Source: Azorinus chamasolen (lineage: Eukaryota > Mollusca > Bivalvia > Cardiida > Solecurtidae). From it: DNA of 64,000 bases. The notes beneath the pieces were generated by a model. It did not search any database. It worked only from the letters and a program-made list of their open reading frames with translations, and was not told the DNA's origin. Shown here one piece after another: positions 40,100-50,144 of the stretch. Each line of letters opens with the position of its first letter. Position 1 is the first letter of the stretch. The translations under genes and the position numbers were made by a program. The DNA is taken from assembly GCA_963576725.1 (NCBI GenBank), contig OY755247.1, positions 10,713,534 to 10,777,533 on the forward strand, in the 5' to 3' direction.

Positions 40100-40726
40100 T
40101 GCTGTTTTCCTGTGTATTCGTGGGTCTTAAATGGAAAATTATCTTATGAGTATGACAGGTGTGCCTTCCAAGTGTTTTTTTTTTGTTGCATAGTAATATT
40201 TTAAAACATTTATTTATCTTGAAATAATAATTTTTCAGACAAAAATCATATAAAGTGTTAATTTTACTTGTTAAATAGACCGAGTCGGCTGCTACGAGAT
40301 CTTGACCTATTTTCCTGTTGATTCGTGGGCTCTAATTGGTCAGTTTTAAAATATCATTTCCGGGCAAGAAAATTCATGTATCGGGATTTTTTGCGGGACG
40401 ATTCGGTCTAACAAAAAATCGTAACAATGATTGTTTTAAAATAATTGGTTATATATAACGCAATTGAAGAAAAATAAACATAACCGTCGATAACGTAATG
40501 GCGTTTTCCAAAATGGCGGATAAATAAAATCCAATTTAATGTGTTGATAGATGGCCCCCAAAAGTTCCATGTAAGGGTCTGCAGAAAGGTCCACATATTA
40601 ACGAGCCCTTTTCATAGAGGTTATTGACAAAAACTGGGTCACAGAAATTAACTCTGTTTTGAGAGAACTACGTGATTACACAACCCACGAATCGATGAGA
40701 AACCACGAATCAATGAGAAAAAGGCA
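40100..40726. repeat. Region with recurrent ATTCGTGG motifs in both orientations
   Basis: TTCCTGTGTATTCGTGGGTC (40109), TTCCTGTTGATTCGTGGGCT (40312) and, inverted, CCCACGAATCGATGAG and CCACGAATCAATGAG (40683-40717). It may be a decayed inverted-end element; boundaries are unclear. Confidence 0.4.
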
Positions 40727-40786
40727 TAATTAATATTCATGATGTATGTTTTTCTTACATGAATATTCATGGAGTAAATGGTTCAG
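40727..40786 (-). mobile_element. A-family terminal fragment
   Basis: ATTAATATTCATGATGT, TTACATGAATATTCATGGAG, TAAATGGTTCA: the right end of an A element only. Confidence 0.6.
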
Positions 40787-40806
40787 GCACACTAAGCTGA
40801 AATGAG

Positions 40807-41028
40807 TTAACCCTTTACTCCATGAATATTTATATAAGAAATAATGACGTCATGAATATAAATTAGATTACATTTTATAATGACACATGAACATGGGAAG
40901 TTTTGGCCATAGCAGAAACTGTAGAATTTTATCTATACATGTACCATAAGCAAACAGAGTAGACCCAGACCAGGATCCATTCTTTTTGCAAAGGCGTAGA
41001 AATGCGTATTTATGGAGCAAAGGGTTAA
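40807..41028 (+). mobile_element. A-family TTAA MITE, hairpin collapsed
   Basis: TTAACCCTTTACTCCATG to GGAGCAAAGGGTTAA. The hairpin is reduced to GAGTAGACCCAGACCAGGATC. Confidence 0.8.
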
Positions 41029-41124
41029 GGAAAATGACAATGGAATAGCGCTTCGTAGAAATCAAAATACAAGTCAATTAATCGCATAAATCTCAAATTT
41101 ATGAGAAGTATTCCCAGTTTTAGA

Positions 41125-41300
41125 TGATATACTGCTATGTCTTTTCCAATAATTTGCTGGTGTATTTTCATATAAATGAGCTAGAACGAAGGACAAGCGC
41201 GTCTGGTGTAACGATGTATTGTTTGCCTGTAACTGCTAGGCTGGTATAGTGCTGGGTGCCAGTAAATCGTAACTACAAACGTCGTATAGCTTCAAACTCT
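41125..41300 (+). repeat. Dispersed repeat T, copy 2
   Basis: GATATACTGCTATGTCTTTT, GTGTATTTTCATATAAATGAG and GGTGCCAGTAAATCGTAAC parallel 29222-29400. An M-type remnant (TTTGATCCAGATCCGAGTAA) follows at 41325. Confidence 0.6.
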
Positions 41301-41533
41301 CGATGCTCTTTGCAAAGATATTTGATCCAGATCCGAGTAAGGCGGCGTCTTAGCAGGAATAATACTAGTTTGTGTCTGATTGCGTCATTTCAACAGACAT
41401 GAAAGCAAATCAGCGTTGACAATGTTAGGAATACAATCAATTATTTTGTAAATATATGCTTACAAGTCTATTGACTTCAGCCGATATAACGCAGTGTTCA
41501 TAATACTGATTCGAATATTAGAAACGTCTGTCG
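41301..41533. other. Unassigned stretch
   Basis: Apart from the M-like remnant near 41325-41375 nothing is recognised. Confidence 0.4.
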
Positions 41534-41690
41534 TGAAACGTATCTAAACCGAAATTTTAGAAAAGAAGTATTTAGATATTTAATGCAGGTGGCTGCTTAA
41601 TGCAAGATGAAAATCATGCAGAAAGCTCCTAGAGGAGCTTTCTGCATGACTTTCATCCTGCATTAAGCTGCGACCTGTCTCAAAGGCTCC
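41534..41690 (+). mobile_element. F-family TA MITE, right end lost
   Basis: CGTATCTAAACCGAAATTTT, perfect hairpin GATGAAAATCATGCAGAAAG, CTCC-TAGA-GGAG and complement to GCTGCGACCTGTC. Confidence 0.72.
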
Positions 41691-41866
41691 TCTTATCTAC
41701 TGTTTACCATGTTAATGCATTTCCATATTATATGTTTTAAATACAAGAATTAATGTCAATTGATATTTATACTGGGCGGAACATTGTGATAATATTCACC
41801 AAGAAAAGGGATAAACTCATCATATAACTAAAACATTATCCAATGAAAAGTTTCACGTTTTGCTTT

Positions 41867-41945
41867 TTTACCCTTTACTCCATAAATGCGCCTTTCTATG
41901 CCTTTACAAACAGTACAGACCCTGATCTAAGGGCTCTCTCACGAT
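41867..41945 (-). mobile_element. A-family left-end fragment
   Basis: TTACCCTTTACTCCATAAAT, GCCTTTACAAACAGTACAGA and CCCTGATCTAAGGGCTC. Confidence 0.55.
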
Positions 41946-42060
41946 GTAAGCATTGTTCCTTTCATATATATTTATTTTTAATTTCTAAGGGCCACATCAG
42001 AAACATATTGATTGCAATAACATCCCTCATAATGAAAATTAGATTCATTCAAAATGCATG

Positions 42061-42264
42061 CAGCAAAACCGCTCTAAACCGGACCTTCAATTTAGTATAA
42101 ATATCAGTCTTAGAAACAGGTTGTAGCTTAATACAGGGTGGAAGCCATCTAGAAAGCTCCTCTAGGAGCTTTCTGTGTGGCTCTCACACTGCATTAAGCA
42201 GCTACCTGTCTTAGAGTATCTTAATTATTCTCTACTTGAATTCCGGTCTAGAACGGTGTTACCG
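42061..42264 (+). mobile_element. F-family TA MITE
   Basis: CAGCAAAACCGCTCTAAACC to CGGTCTAGAACGGTGTTACCG. The hairpin is GAAAGCTCC-TCTA-GGAGCTTTC. The outer ends are mutated in parallel (CGCTCTA/TAGAACGG). Confidence 0.8.
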
Positions 42265-42301
42265 TATATGAATGCATAAAATACATATAATGAAGAACTG
42301 T

Positions 42302-42528
42302 TTAACCCTTCCCTCTATAATTACGCCTTTCTACGCCTCTGTAAAAGTCACTTTATGAAACCATTGTTATAAATAGAGCATTTGCTCCAATAGGAGCAAT
42401 TGCTCTATTTATCAAAATGGTTTCAAACTAAAATTCTAAAAAGTTTCCTTTTCTCTAGTTAATGCTACTTTTCGGTAGATTTATTCAAAGAGATTGGATC
42501 TAAAATAGCTTATGAGGTAATGGGTTGA
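42302..42528 (-). mobile_element. B-family TTAA MITE
   Basis: TTAACCCTTCCCTCTATAAT to ATGAGGTAATGGGTTGA. The hairpin is AAATAGAGCATTTGCTCC-AATA and complement. Confidence 0.88.
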
Positions 42529-42532
42529 TTAG

Positions 42533-42739
42533 TTAACCTTTAACCGGGAAAGCCGCGTGCTTGGCGCTTTGGTAAACAGAGTAGACCATTTGATCAGGGT
42601 CAGCCATATTTCCTTACGTAATTTTATAGATTTTTTCTACGGTCTCTTCAATTGCATGATCCATGTGTTCAATAACCACTGTAATTATTCAGCTAATATA
42701 TACATGACATCATTAAATATTCATCAGGTAAAGGGTTAA
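42533..42739 (-). mobile_element. A-family TTAA MITE, hairpin arm lost
   Basis: TTAACCTTTAACCGGG to TCATCAGGTAAAGGGTTAA. Only GAGTAGACCATTTGATCAGG of the hairpin is left. It shares TTAA with the next A element. Confidence 0.72.
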
Positions 42740-43010
42740 CCCTTTACTCCATAAATTACGCCTTTCTTTGCCTTTTCAAATAGAGTAGGCCAAGATCAGA
42801 CGGCTCCTGTAGGAGCCGTCTGTAGGAGCCGTCTGATCAGGGTCTGCTCTGTTTGCTCATAATATAATATAATATAATATAATATAATATAATATAATAT
42901 AGATTATATTATATTATGGTCAAAACGTCCTGTGCCAATGTACTATTATAACAATTAATATTCATGAGGTCATTATTCCTTGCATGAATATTCACCAGGT
43001 AAAGGGTTAA
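42736..43010 (-). mobile_element. A-family TTAA MITE with internal (AATAT)n expansion
   Basis: TTAACCCTTTACTCCATA to ACCAGGTAAAGGGTTAA. The right arm is partly duplicated (GGAGCCGTCTGTAGGAGCCG). An ATAATAT microsatellite replaces the usual AATATAGAT spacer. Confidence 0.85.
42858..42915 (+). repeat. (AATAT)n microsatellite
   Basis: About 10 units of ATAAT, grown inside the A element. Confidence 0.93.
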
Positions 43011-43084
43011 ACAAACTCGAGTGACTTAACCCCGCTGGTGTGCCAGATGTTATAACGTACACGTATGTGCGAAATTTCGAACTC

Positions 43085-43338
43085 TAGACCGACCATTCCA
43101 TGAACAAACATGGGTTTCTTTAAAAAGAAGATGGTTGCATAATACAGGGCGGAAGCACTACAGAAAGCTTCTATAGGAGATGTCTGCATAACTTTCGCCG
43201 AATGCAGGGCAAAAGTAATACAGTAAGCTCCAATATGGAGCTTTCTGCATTACCATTGACTTGCATTAAGCTACCGCCTGTCTTACATACCAATAATAAT
43301 ACCTGTTTTTTATGGCCGCTTAAGATAGGTGCTTCTGT
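43085..43338 (+). mobile_element. Chimeric or fused K/J TA element
   Basis: The left part (ACCGACCATTCCATGAACAA, AGATGGTTGCATAATACAGG) is K-like with its own hairpin. At 43198 it runs into a J-type left core (ATGCAGGGCAAAAGTAATAC) and J right end (GGCCGCTTAAGATAGGTGC). Two cores, one set of ends. Confidence 0.65.
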
Positions 43339-43705
43339 AAAATTTGCATGTGGTATATTGTTTACTCTTTAGTTTTATTTCCATTTCTTCGTTAGATAAC
43401 CGTATCTCCGGTTTTATGATAACAGAATACACCCTGTGGTAAGGCACCGGTTTGGTCAACACAATTAGCTTGATGGACGTGATTTAAATTAGCCCATGTG
43501 TGACAGGATAACATGCCAGGGTGTCGAGCACTATAAGCAACTGTCAATCACTCCGTTTGAAGTATCGACAAAAATCTTTTCTGAGTTGAGTCTGAAACCA
43601 CTAAATTAGCTGATAAGGTCAGATGAAAGTCGACAACAGAAAACAATACTTGCAAACGGTTGACAACGACACTTTCGATGTAACCAGAACGTTAACCATT
43701 ATTCA
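43339..43705. other. Unassigned stretch
   Basis: No repeat or gene recognised. Confidence 0.45.
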
Positions 43706-43950
43706 GTTAATGCTTTCCTTCGTGGAAACGCGTCTTCATGTCATTGCAAACAGAGAAGACCCAGATCAGACGGCTCCTGTAGGAGCCGTCTGATCAGGGT
43801 CTACTCTGTTTGTTTATGGAATTATAATAGATCTTACGCTATAGCTTCTACTTATGTCAGAACATCCTGAGTACATAAGCCATTATACAAATTCAGTTTA
43901 TAAGTATTTATGACGTCGTTACTGCTTACATGAAATATTCAACTCGAAAA
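43706..43950 (-). mobile_element. A-family MITE
   Basis: TTAATGCTTTCCTTCG. The hairpin is CCCAGATCAGACGGCTCC-TGTA-GGAGCC with the A/A mismatch. The tail ends TACATGAAATATTCAAC without a clear TTAA. Confidence 0.78.
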
Positions 43951-43951
43951 T

Positions 43952-44060
43952 CACGACTTGGCTCGCATATGTAAATCGTTTAGATCCAGATGAGACGTAG
44001 AGCAATTCGGCGTCTGATCAAGATCCAAACTGTTTGACACTCGGGCAATAGTTTCATAAC
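43952..44060 (-). mobile_element. M-family MITE remnant
   Basis: TCGTTTAGATCCAGATGAGA, apex CGTAGAGCAATTCGGCG, GATCCAAACTGTTTGACACT. Confidence 0.6.
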
Positions 44061-44480
44061 CCTTTTCTCCATTGATACGCCTTTCTATGCCTTTGCGAAC
44101 AGAGTTGACCCAGATTAGACGAGTTATAGGAGCCGTCTGATCAGGGTCTTCTCTGTTTGCTTTTGATATAAGATAGATTTAATTCTGAAGATTCTGTCTT
44201 GGCCAAAACATTCCGCACCCATTTCTAATTAATATTCAACCGTGGAGACGAAATCACGAGTAACCGTGTACGGCACTGAGTTCGAGGAGGCAAGGAACGA
44301 GTACGACGCATAGCGGTGAGCCAGCGGAGGTGAATGTGGGCGACTGGCGAAACTCGGACATGAATACGCCGTAGACGAGGAAAAAAATATTCAAGAGGTC
44401 ATTATAGATCTTTTTCTACAGTTTCTAATGAGAACTATTCCTGTTTTCATATACTTATTATAGAGCAGACATCTTTATTT
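44056..44480 (-). mobile_element. A-family MITE interrupted by a GC-rich insert
   Basis: ATAACCCTTTTCTCCATTG, GATTAGACGAGTTATAGGAG hairpin, then the tail up to ATTAATATTCAA. After the insert (44240-44385) it resumes AATATTCAAGAGGTCATTA, followed by a second A-like segment (TTTCTACAGTTTCTAATGAG). Confidence 0.7.
44240..44385. mobile_element. 146 bp GC-rich insertion with 9 bp flanking duplication
   Basis: Far more GC-rich than its surroundings. AATATTCAA lies on both sides (44231-44239 and 44386-44394), and the insert ends GAGGAAAAA. On the minus strand it is open throughout (ending ...LLVISSPR), but no family is recognised. A short retroposed or processed fragment is one explanation. Confidence 0.6.
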
Positions 44481-44704
44481 CGGTAGAATAAAAGTTAAAA
44501 GCAAATAAAAAGGCATTAAATAATTAAGAAAACTTTTCATCAATTACACTAATAAAACGCTTTGTTTACTGGGGAAAAACCACGTCGCTACAAAATGAGA
44601 AAGCAGGTTTGGGCACCCATTCGTATAAAACCAATAATGGAAAACAGATATCCCAGACATTAGATCCATGGATATTCATGTTTAGCATAATGACTGCATG
44701 AATA

Positions 44705-44872
44705 CAGAGGCCCGAGATAAGGTGCGTAAATCAAAATATTTTCAAGAATAACTTCTTTATTTTTCCACCAAGCCCATTGTTCGTGACGATTCTACCAAGT
44801 TGTCACAACAAAGGCTTTGGTGCAGAAATGACGATTTTAGCATTTGAGTACGTACATTTATCTGTTGCTCCG
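44705..44872 (+). mobile_element. L-family MITE, hairpin internally deleted
   Basis: CAGAGGCCCGAGATAAGGTG to TATCTGTTGCTCCG. The stem is shortened to CAAGCCCATTGTTCGTGACG / CACAACAAAGGCTTTGG. Confidence 0.78.
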
Positions 44873-44926
44873 TGAGTATTCATCAGATGATATTGTACAT
44901 GCCCAAATACATATTTAAGCCCAAAT

Positions 44927-45334
44927 AGCTGTTGCATGTTTTAACTCAGCTACACTTGAATCTTTTAAACGATCTCTTAAAAAGCATACCTTTTTAAAGA
45001 ATTATGGTGGCTGATATATATTTTAAGCCCAAAAAGCGGTTGCATGTTTTAACTTTAGAAATAGTATGCCATCAACTTTGCTTTATTATCTTATCATAAT
45101 TGTACTATACCTTACTAGGCATATAGGCATGTGGATTTTAAATTTTGAGGTTAAGCGATGTTCTTTTTATACCTTAGAAATACACTGTAAATGTTTTTGT
45201 TTTATTTATTATGTTTTTATTTCTATTTCATATCTTATATTTTCTTTAATTTCTGCTTTAGTATGTATAAATGTTTTAAGTGTAAAGCACTTTTGAACGT
45301 ATTTAGATATGAAAAGAGTGCTATATAAATATGG

Positions 45335-45379
<45 letters not shown>
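44927..45379 (+). mobile_element. Non-LTR retroelement 3' end
   Basis: 44927-45014 is open and ends SATLESFKRSLKKHTFLKNY, the S-x3-SFK-x2-LK-x3-F pattern that closes many LINE reverse-transcriptase frames. The ~300 bp 3' region ends TGTAAAGCACTTTTGAACG, AAAGAGTGCTATATAAAT, then (AAT)n. GCATGTTTTAACT plus AAGCCCAAA is repeated at 44915 and 45020. Confidence 0.6.
45337..45379 (+). repeat. (AAT)n microsatellite
   Basis: About 14 AAT units forming the tail of the preceding non-LTR 3' end. Confidence 0.95.
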
Positions 45380-45380
<1 letters not shown>

Positions 45381-45394
45381 TATCATGGGATCAT

Positions 45395-45535
45395 GGAGAT
45401 GGCAGTTTTTCTGTTGACAGAATATACAAATACAGATCTATGTTATTTCATAATCAAACAGAGCAAATCCCTGATCTGACTCTATTGTGTTTTCAAAGGT
45501 GTCACAGTGCGTTTCAATGGATCAAAGGCTTTAAC
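45395..45535 (+). mobile_element. A-family MITE remnant
   Basis: ATGGCAGTTTTTCTGTTGAC, CATAATCAAACAGAGCAAAT, CCCTGATCTGACTCTATTG; the hairpin is collapsed. Confidence 0.45.
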
Positions 45536-45680
45536 AATTGCTATCAAACTTGGACAGCTCTCTCAAGTATGGCTGTAATCAGCCGCATGTGTAAACAACA
45601 CTTCTCTCAAATCCCTGTACATAAACCAGTCCAGTAAAACATGCAATTTGTCTTCTACAGAATTGTTTAGATAAAAAGGA

Positions 45681-45852
45681 CGGAGATCCAGAAAAGATTG
45701 TAACATTTTCAAGAAACTAAGTTTTATTTTTCTCAACCAAGCACTATGCTGTGACCACTCGTTAGAATCGTCTCGGTGAGACGATTCTAACGATTGGTCA
45801 CAACATAGGGTTTGGTGGAAAATTGACGGTTTTAGTATTTGGGTACGCACCA
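45681..45852 (+). mobile_element. L-family MITE
   Basis: GGAGATCCAGAAAAGATTG to GGGTACGCACCACTCATATG. The hairpin is TGACCACTCGTTAGAATCG / GATTCTAACGATTGGTCA, with a compensating change in both arms (CGTTAG/CTAACG). Confidence 0.78.
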
Positions 45853-46149
45853 CTCATATGTCCTCAATCATAATGGTAAGTCTCATTTACATTAAACTAG
45901 AAAGTATACGCTTAGTACAAAGTAGGCTACATACATGTATACAGTTGCAATACATTTCTGCTGCGAAATCAAATTGAAGCAATTAAACATATAGTCTCGT
46001 TTTTTGTTACGCCTGTGGCTAGAAGGAGTATTCTAATTAGATATAACATCATTTGTTATGTACTTTGCCAGCCTATAAAACAACACTGAATCGTGTGTTG
46101 TGAAAACCTCCGAAACAGTTATATGACCAAATCCTCTCCAAACAGGTTA
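45853..46149. other. Unassigned stretch
   Basis: No repeat or gene recognised. Confidence 0.4.
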
Positions 46150-46355
46150 CAGTAGAACTTTTCTTAAACGGACATTCATTAAATGAACATGGGTTCTAAA
46201 ATGCGGATGATTGCTTAATGTAGGGTAAAAACATGCAGAAAGCTCCTACACGAACCTTCTGCATTACCTTTGACTTGCATTAAGCTACCACATGCCTTTT
46301 TGATTTTAATCCTATATTAGACCTTTTCGATGAGTGCTTAAGCAAGGTTCGACTG
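46150..46355 (+). mobile_element. J/K-type TA MITE
   Basis: CAGTAGAACTTTTCTTAAAC to TGCTTAAGCAAGGTTCGACTG, TA flanks. The hairpin is GGTAAAAACATGCAGAAAGC, CTCC-TACA-CGAACC. The left subterminal part (ACATTCATTAAATGAACATG) is K-like. Confidence 0.77.
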
Positions 46356-46648
46356 TATACCATTTCTTAGTCTGAGTTCAAAATCCGACCAATCAGATAC
46401 ACGAGAATGAACTCAAAATAAAGTAAAATGTTTTATAACCTCCAGACAAGGTTAGACAGACTTTGCAAGTAAACCAATGTCGGCAGCACAAAGCATGATG
46501 CTTTAATATTTCATCGTCTTCAAATATGTTTTCGGAAGGTACACTGACAAATCGTTTATAAAAATGTTGAAAAGAAAGGGCAAAACCGTACCTCCTTGCT
46601 GTAAGCCAAATATTGAAACCACTGGCACTAGACCGAAAAAAGACAATA

Positions 46649-46968
46649 CAGTTGAACTTCGATAACTCGAACTTCAAGGGACCACACAAATTAGTTCGAG
46701 ACAACATAAGTTCGAGTTATGCGATTTCTAATCTGAACAATTTCTCGAGTTCACAACTTAATGGAGGTCTAAAGGTAATGCTAAAAGCTCATGTAGGAGC
46801 TTTCAGCATTACTTTAGACCTGTATTAAGCTTCAACATGTGTTTCTAGATATCTGTAGCGATACAGTTTAGAGCAATGCTTTATTTTAAGTTTTGGAAGG
46901 ACTAAACATTTTGTTCGAGTTATCCAAAATTTCGAATGATCTGAGTTCGAGTTATCGAAGTTTATCTG
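46649..46968 (+). mobile_element. E-family TA MITE, complete
   Basis: CAGTTGAACTTCGATAACTC to CGAGTTATCGAAGTTTATCTG, TA flanks. The hairpin is GGTCTAAAGGTAATGCTAAA, AGCTC-ATGTA-GGAGCT. Confidence 0.87.
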
Positions 46969-47029
46969 TAGTTCTTTACATAACTATTATAATATAGTAT
47001 TATACGGTGTGTTAATATAAAAGCTGTTA

Positions 47030-47221
47030 CAGAGGTCCAGATAAGACGTGTATTTGAACATTTTCAAGAATAGCTCCTTTATTTCTCCATCAAATCCTAT
47101 ACTGTGACCACTCTTGAGAATCGTCTCTTAGAGACGATTCTAAAGAATGGTCACAGTAAAGGGTTTGGTGGAGAAATGACGTGTTTTAGTAGCTGGGTAC
47201 GCACCTTTAACTGTAGCTTTG
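47030..47221 (+). mobile_element. L-family MITE
   Basis: CAGAGGTCCAGATAAGACG to CCTTTAACTGTAGCTTTG. The hairpin is GTGACCACTCTTGAGAATCG and complement. TGTTA flanks both sides (47025-47029, 47222-47226). Confidence 0.82.
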
Positions 47222-47403
47222 TGTTATATGTTATATATCGAACTATAGCCTTATATAGTACTTCAAGCCAATCAATCAAGAAATAATTTATACTAAGACA
47301 TGACTAAGTTTTACTGTGGACAAGTTGCTAATCAATTTCTGTATCCAAAATTCACTTCTATTTAATGAAAACTATTTCTATCTACAGTATCATAGGTGTT
47401 TTC

Positions 47404-47654
47404 TTAACTTTTTCTGCGCCAATGTCGCCTGTTGGCACCATTAAAAACAGTGCAGTCCCAGGTCAGATGCCGCCTTTTCAAGGCGGCATCTGACCTGGGA
47501 CTTCACTGTTTTCTGTATTATTTTAGCCCAAGCATACAGGTTTTTAAAAACAAATGTTTTACTATCATATCTTTATTATTTAGTTGAGAATTATATTTAA
47601 TTATGAAATTATTATTGCAGACGACACTTTTGAATTTGGCGCCAAAAGAGTTAA
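47404..47654 (+). mobile_element. C-family TTAA MITE, divergent subfamily
   Basis: TTAACTTTTTCTGCGCC to GGCGCCAAAAGAGTTAA. The perfect hairpin is CAGTCCCAGGTCAGATGCCG, CC-TTTTCA-AGG and complement. The cores differ from other C copies in the same way in both arms. Confidence 0.85.
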
Positions 47655-47707
47655 ATCAATAAGAACAAAACGTCAACTGTCTTCTTTATAGTGTCAATAC
47701 TAAATTA

Positions 47708-48004
47708 CAATTAAACTTCAATATCTCGAATTTCAAGGGACCATACAAATTACGAGATAAGAACAGTTAGAGTCATCCGATTTCTAATCTGGACAATATT
47801 CAAGTTAACCGTTTAATGCAGGTCTAAATTAATTCTGTAGGAGCTTTCGGCATTTCTTTCAACCTACAAAGTCACATGTTCTAGATATGCGTATTGATAC
47901 ATTTTAGAAGGAGTGTGTAATATAAATTTTGGAAGGACCGAACCTGTACTTCGTGATATCCGGAAGTTCGAGCTATCCGAGTTCGAGATATCGCAGTTCG
48001 ACTG
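47708..48004 (+). mobile_element. E-family TA MITE, hairpin damaged
   Basis: CAATTAAACTTCAATATCTC to CGCAGTTCGACTG. The left arm is cut after GGTCTAAATTAATTC. Confidence 0.8.
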
Positions 48005-48167
48005 TATATCTTTAAAAGTGCACTTCAACCATTTTCGAGGCAGTTTTGTTCATTTTGCATGTTACTATTGATTTCAAACCAAGTACATACTAGCCTGCAA
48101 TTCGAAACCTGACAATGTGACCGTTGTTTGGTTGAAACTTAGAGTTTTTAAAATAGCATTTGGTTGC

Positions 48168-48364
48168 CAGAGCAACAGATAAATAAGTGTACTCAGATAC
48201 TACACTAAAATCGTTATAATAATCTCCACCAAACCACATGTTGTGACCACTCTTCAGAATATTCGAGAAGATTCTGAAGAGTGGTCACAACTTATGGTTT
48301 GGTAGAGAAATAAAGGCGTTATTCTTGAAAATATTTTAATTTAGGCATCTTAACTGGACCTCTC
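48168..48364 (-). mobile_element. L-family MITE
   Basis: CAGAGCAACAGATAAATAAG to ATCTTAACTGGACCTCTC. The hairpin is GACCACTCTTCAGAATATTC and complement. Confidence 0.82.
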
Positions 48365-48369
48365 GTTAC

Positions 48370-48612
48370 TTAAACCCTTCCCTTGCTATTCACGTCAATA
48401 TACCTACCTGTAAATAGTGAAGACCCAGATGAGACAGCTCCTGCAGGAGCTGTCTCATCAGGGTCTGCACTATTTACAAGTTGATTGTGCAACCAGTGCA
48501 CTCCACAGCAGTGATTGCACAGCGAAATACTTGTACACAGTGAAGATATATGTAATTATACAACAGGGCATGGGTAAAGAAGGAGAAGTGTGTTTTAAAA
48601 TTCAGCAGGACG
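48370..48612 (-). mobile_element. D-family MITE, right terminus lost
   Basis: TTAAACCCTTCCCTTGCTAT. The perfect hairpin is CAGATGAGACAGCTCC-TGCA-GGAGC, with one stem mismatch (CCCAGATG / CATCAGGG). It breaks at AAAATTCAGCA just before the expected AGCGAAGGGTTAA. Confidence 0.83.
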
Positions 48613-48680
48613 ACAATAATACAATATCAATATCGTATGCTTTGACTTCATTACATGTAACATAAACTCGTACCTAGCTT

Positions 48681-48932
48681 TAATGCTTTACCCTAAGGCT
48701 ATAAATATTCATGTAAGGAATAATTACATGTACACTATAAATATTGAAAACGCTTTATAATAGTTTGAATAATGACGCATGAAACAAAGAGATGTTTGGC
48801 CATGGCAGAAATTGTAGAACCAGGTCTAGACTTTCCATTATTACATAAGCAAACAGAGCAGACCCTGACTAGACAACTTACCAGGATATGTCTGATCTGG
48901 TTTGACTCTATTTGCAAGGCAATTAAATGCAC
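48681..48932 (+). mobile_element. A-family MITE
   Basis: ATGCTTTACCCTAAGG, ATTCATGTAAGGAATAATTA, AAGCAAACAGAGCAGACCC; the hairpin is degraded (GACTAGACAACTTACCAGGA). Confidence 0.6.
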
Positions 48933-48934
48933 AT

Positions 48935-49143
48935 ACAGTGAAACCTCTCTATAACGGCCACTAAATTACATCAAGTATTTTGTGTTAAAGGCAGGTGGCT
49001 GCTTAAAGCAAGCTGAAAGTAAAACAGAACGCTCCTATATATAGGAGCGCTCTGTTTCACTTTCCCCTTGCTTTAAGCAGCCACCTGCCCCAAATACCAA
49101 CTAATAAACACAATTGAGTGGCCGTTATAGAGAGGTTTTACTG
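48935..49143 (+). mobile_element. G-family TA MITE, complete
   Basis: CAGTGAAACCTCTCTATAAC to TTATAGAGAGGTTTTACTG, TA flanks. The hairpin is CTGAAAGTAAAACAGAACGC, TCC-TATATA-TAGGAGC. Confidence 0.9.
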
Positions 49144-49317
49144 TACATGTATGTGAAGCTGAAGCAGAGGTAATTACAACTAGAACTACATGTAGGTGAT
49201 TAATACCCCCACCCACCACTTTGTCAAAAGATACAATGACTTCGTAAATAAATATTTGCTTAACTTTGGATCCATTATGAATAATACACACCACAGCAGT
49301 CGAAATTAATAATATTA

Positions 49318-49629
49318 CAGTTGAACTTCGATATCTCGAACTTCAAGGGACTATACAAATAATTTCATCGAGATAACATAAGTTCGAGTCATCCGATTTC
49401 TAATTTAAACAATTTCTCAAGTTCACAGCTCAATGCAGGTCTAAACTAATGCTGAAATCATTACTTGCCACCTGCATTAAGCTGTCACGTGTGTTTCTAG
49501 ATGTGCGCAATGATACATAATGTATACATCATGAATAATTCTGCATTGTAAATTTGGGAAGTATTGAACTTTTTCTTCGAGACCATTCGAGGTTCGAGTT
49601 ATCCGAGTTCGAGATGTCGAAGTTCAACT
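49318..49629 (+). mobile_element. E-family TA MITE, core deleted
   Basis: CAGTTGAACTTCGATATCTC to TGTCGAAGTTCAACTA. The apex is missing (AATGCTGAAATCATTACTTG). Confidence 0.82.
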
Positions 49630-49769
49630 ATATTGATAATATGGATAGTGTTTAGGTCGCTTCAGACATGCAGTTAAACGATTATTCAATTGTTTATAAA
49701 CTTACCCAATATATTCACGCATTCAGTCAGGGATACATTGTATGTGCGCAGTCATAGGTGTTTTATGTA

Positions 49770-50101
49770 CAGTGAACCCTCATTATACCGACATTCGTTA
49801 CAACGGCACCCTCGTAATACCGACAGTATGCATAGAAACAAAATTACCGTTAAGTCTTTGAAATAACCACTGAATAAATATGTACAATGCCAATAAGACA
49901 TGTGATCGCTTAAGAAGTGCAAAAAGCTCCCTAAGGCAGCTTTTTGCACTTGTTGTGTTCTGCATTAAGCGTTCACCTGTTGGTACTAGTTTCAAACTGG
50001 CCATATGGTTCCTTACATATTTAAACTAGTTATAACGGCAACCTCGTTATACCAGCAAAATGTCTGGAAACAAACACCTCCGTTGTAACGAGAGTTCACT
50101 G
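49770..50101 (+). mobile_element. H-family TA MITE, complete, empty site in partner copy
   Basis: CAGTGAACCCTCATTATACC to GTAACGAGAGTTCACTG, TA flanks. The hairpin is ATGCCAATAAGACATGTG..GCACTTGTTGT with GTGCAAAAAGCTCCC apex. The inverted copy of U reads through CATG-TA-CATCAA without it. Confidence 0.9.
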
Positions 50102-50144
50102 TATATCAATGTATGATACATTTGCTTTTACAGAACCATGGCTT

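Noticed and set aside
45066..45296. 76-codon hydrophobic frame
   Set aside because: Lies in the 3' untranslated part of the non-LTR retroelement end; composition follows the AT-rich sequence.
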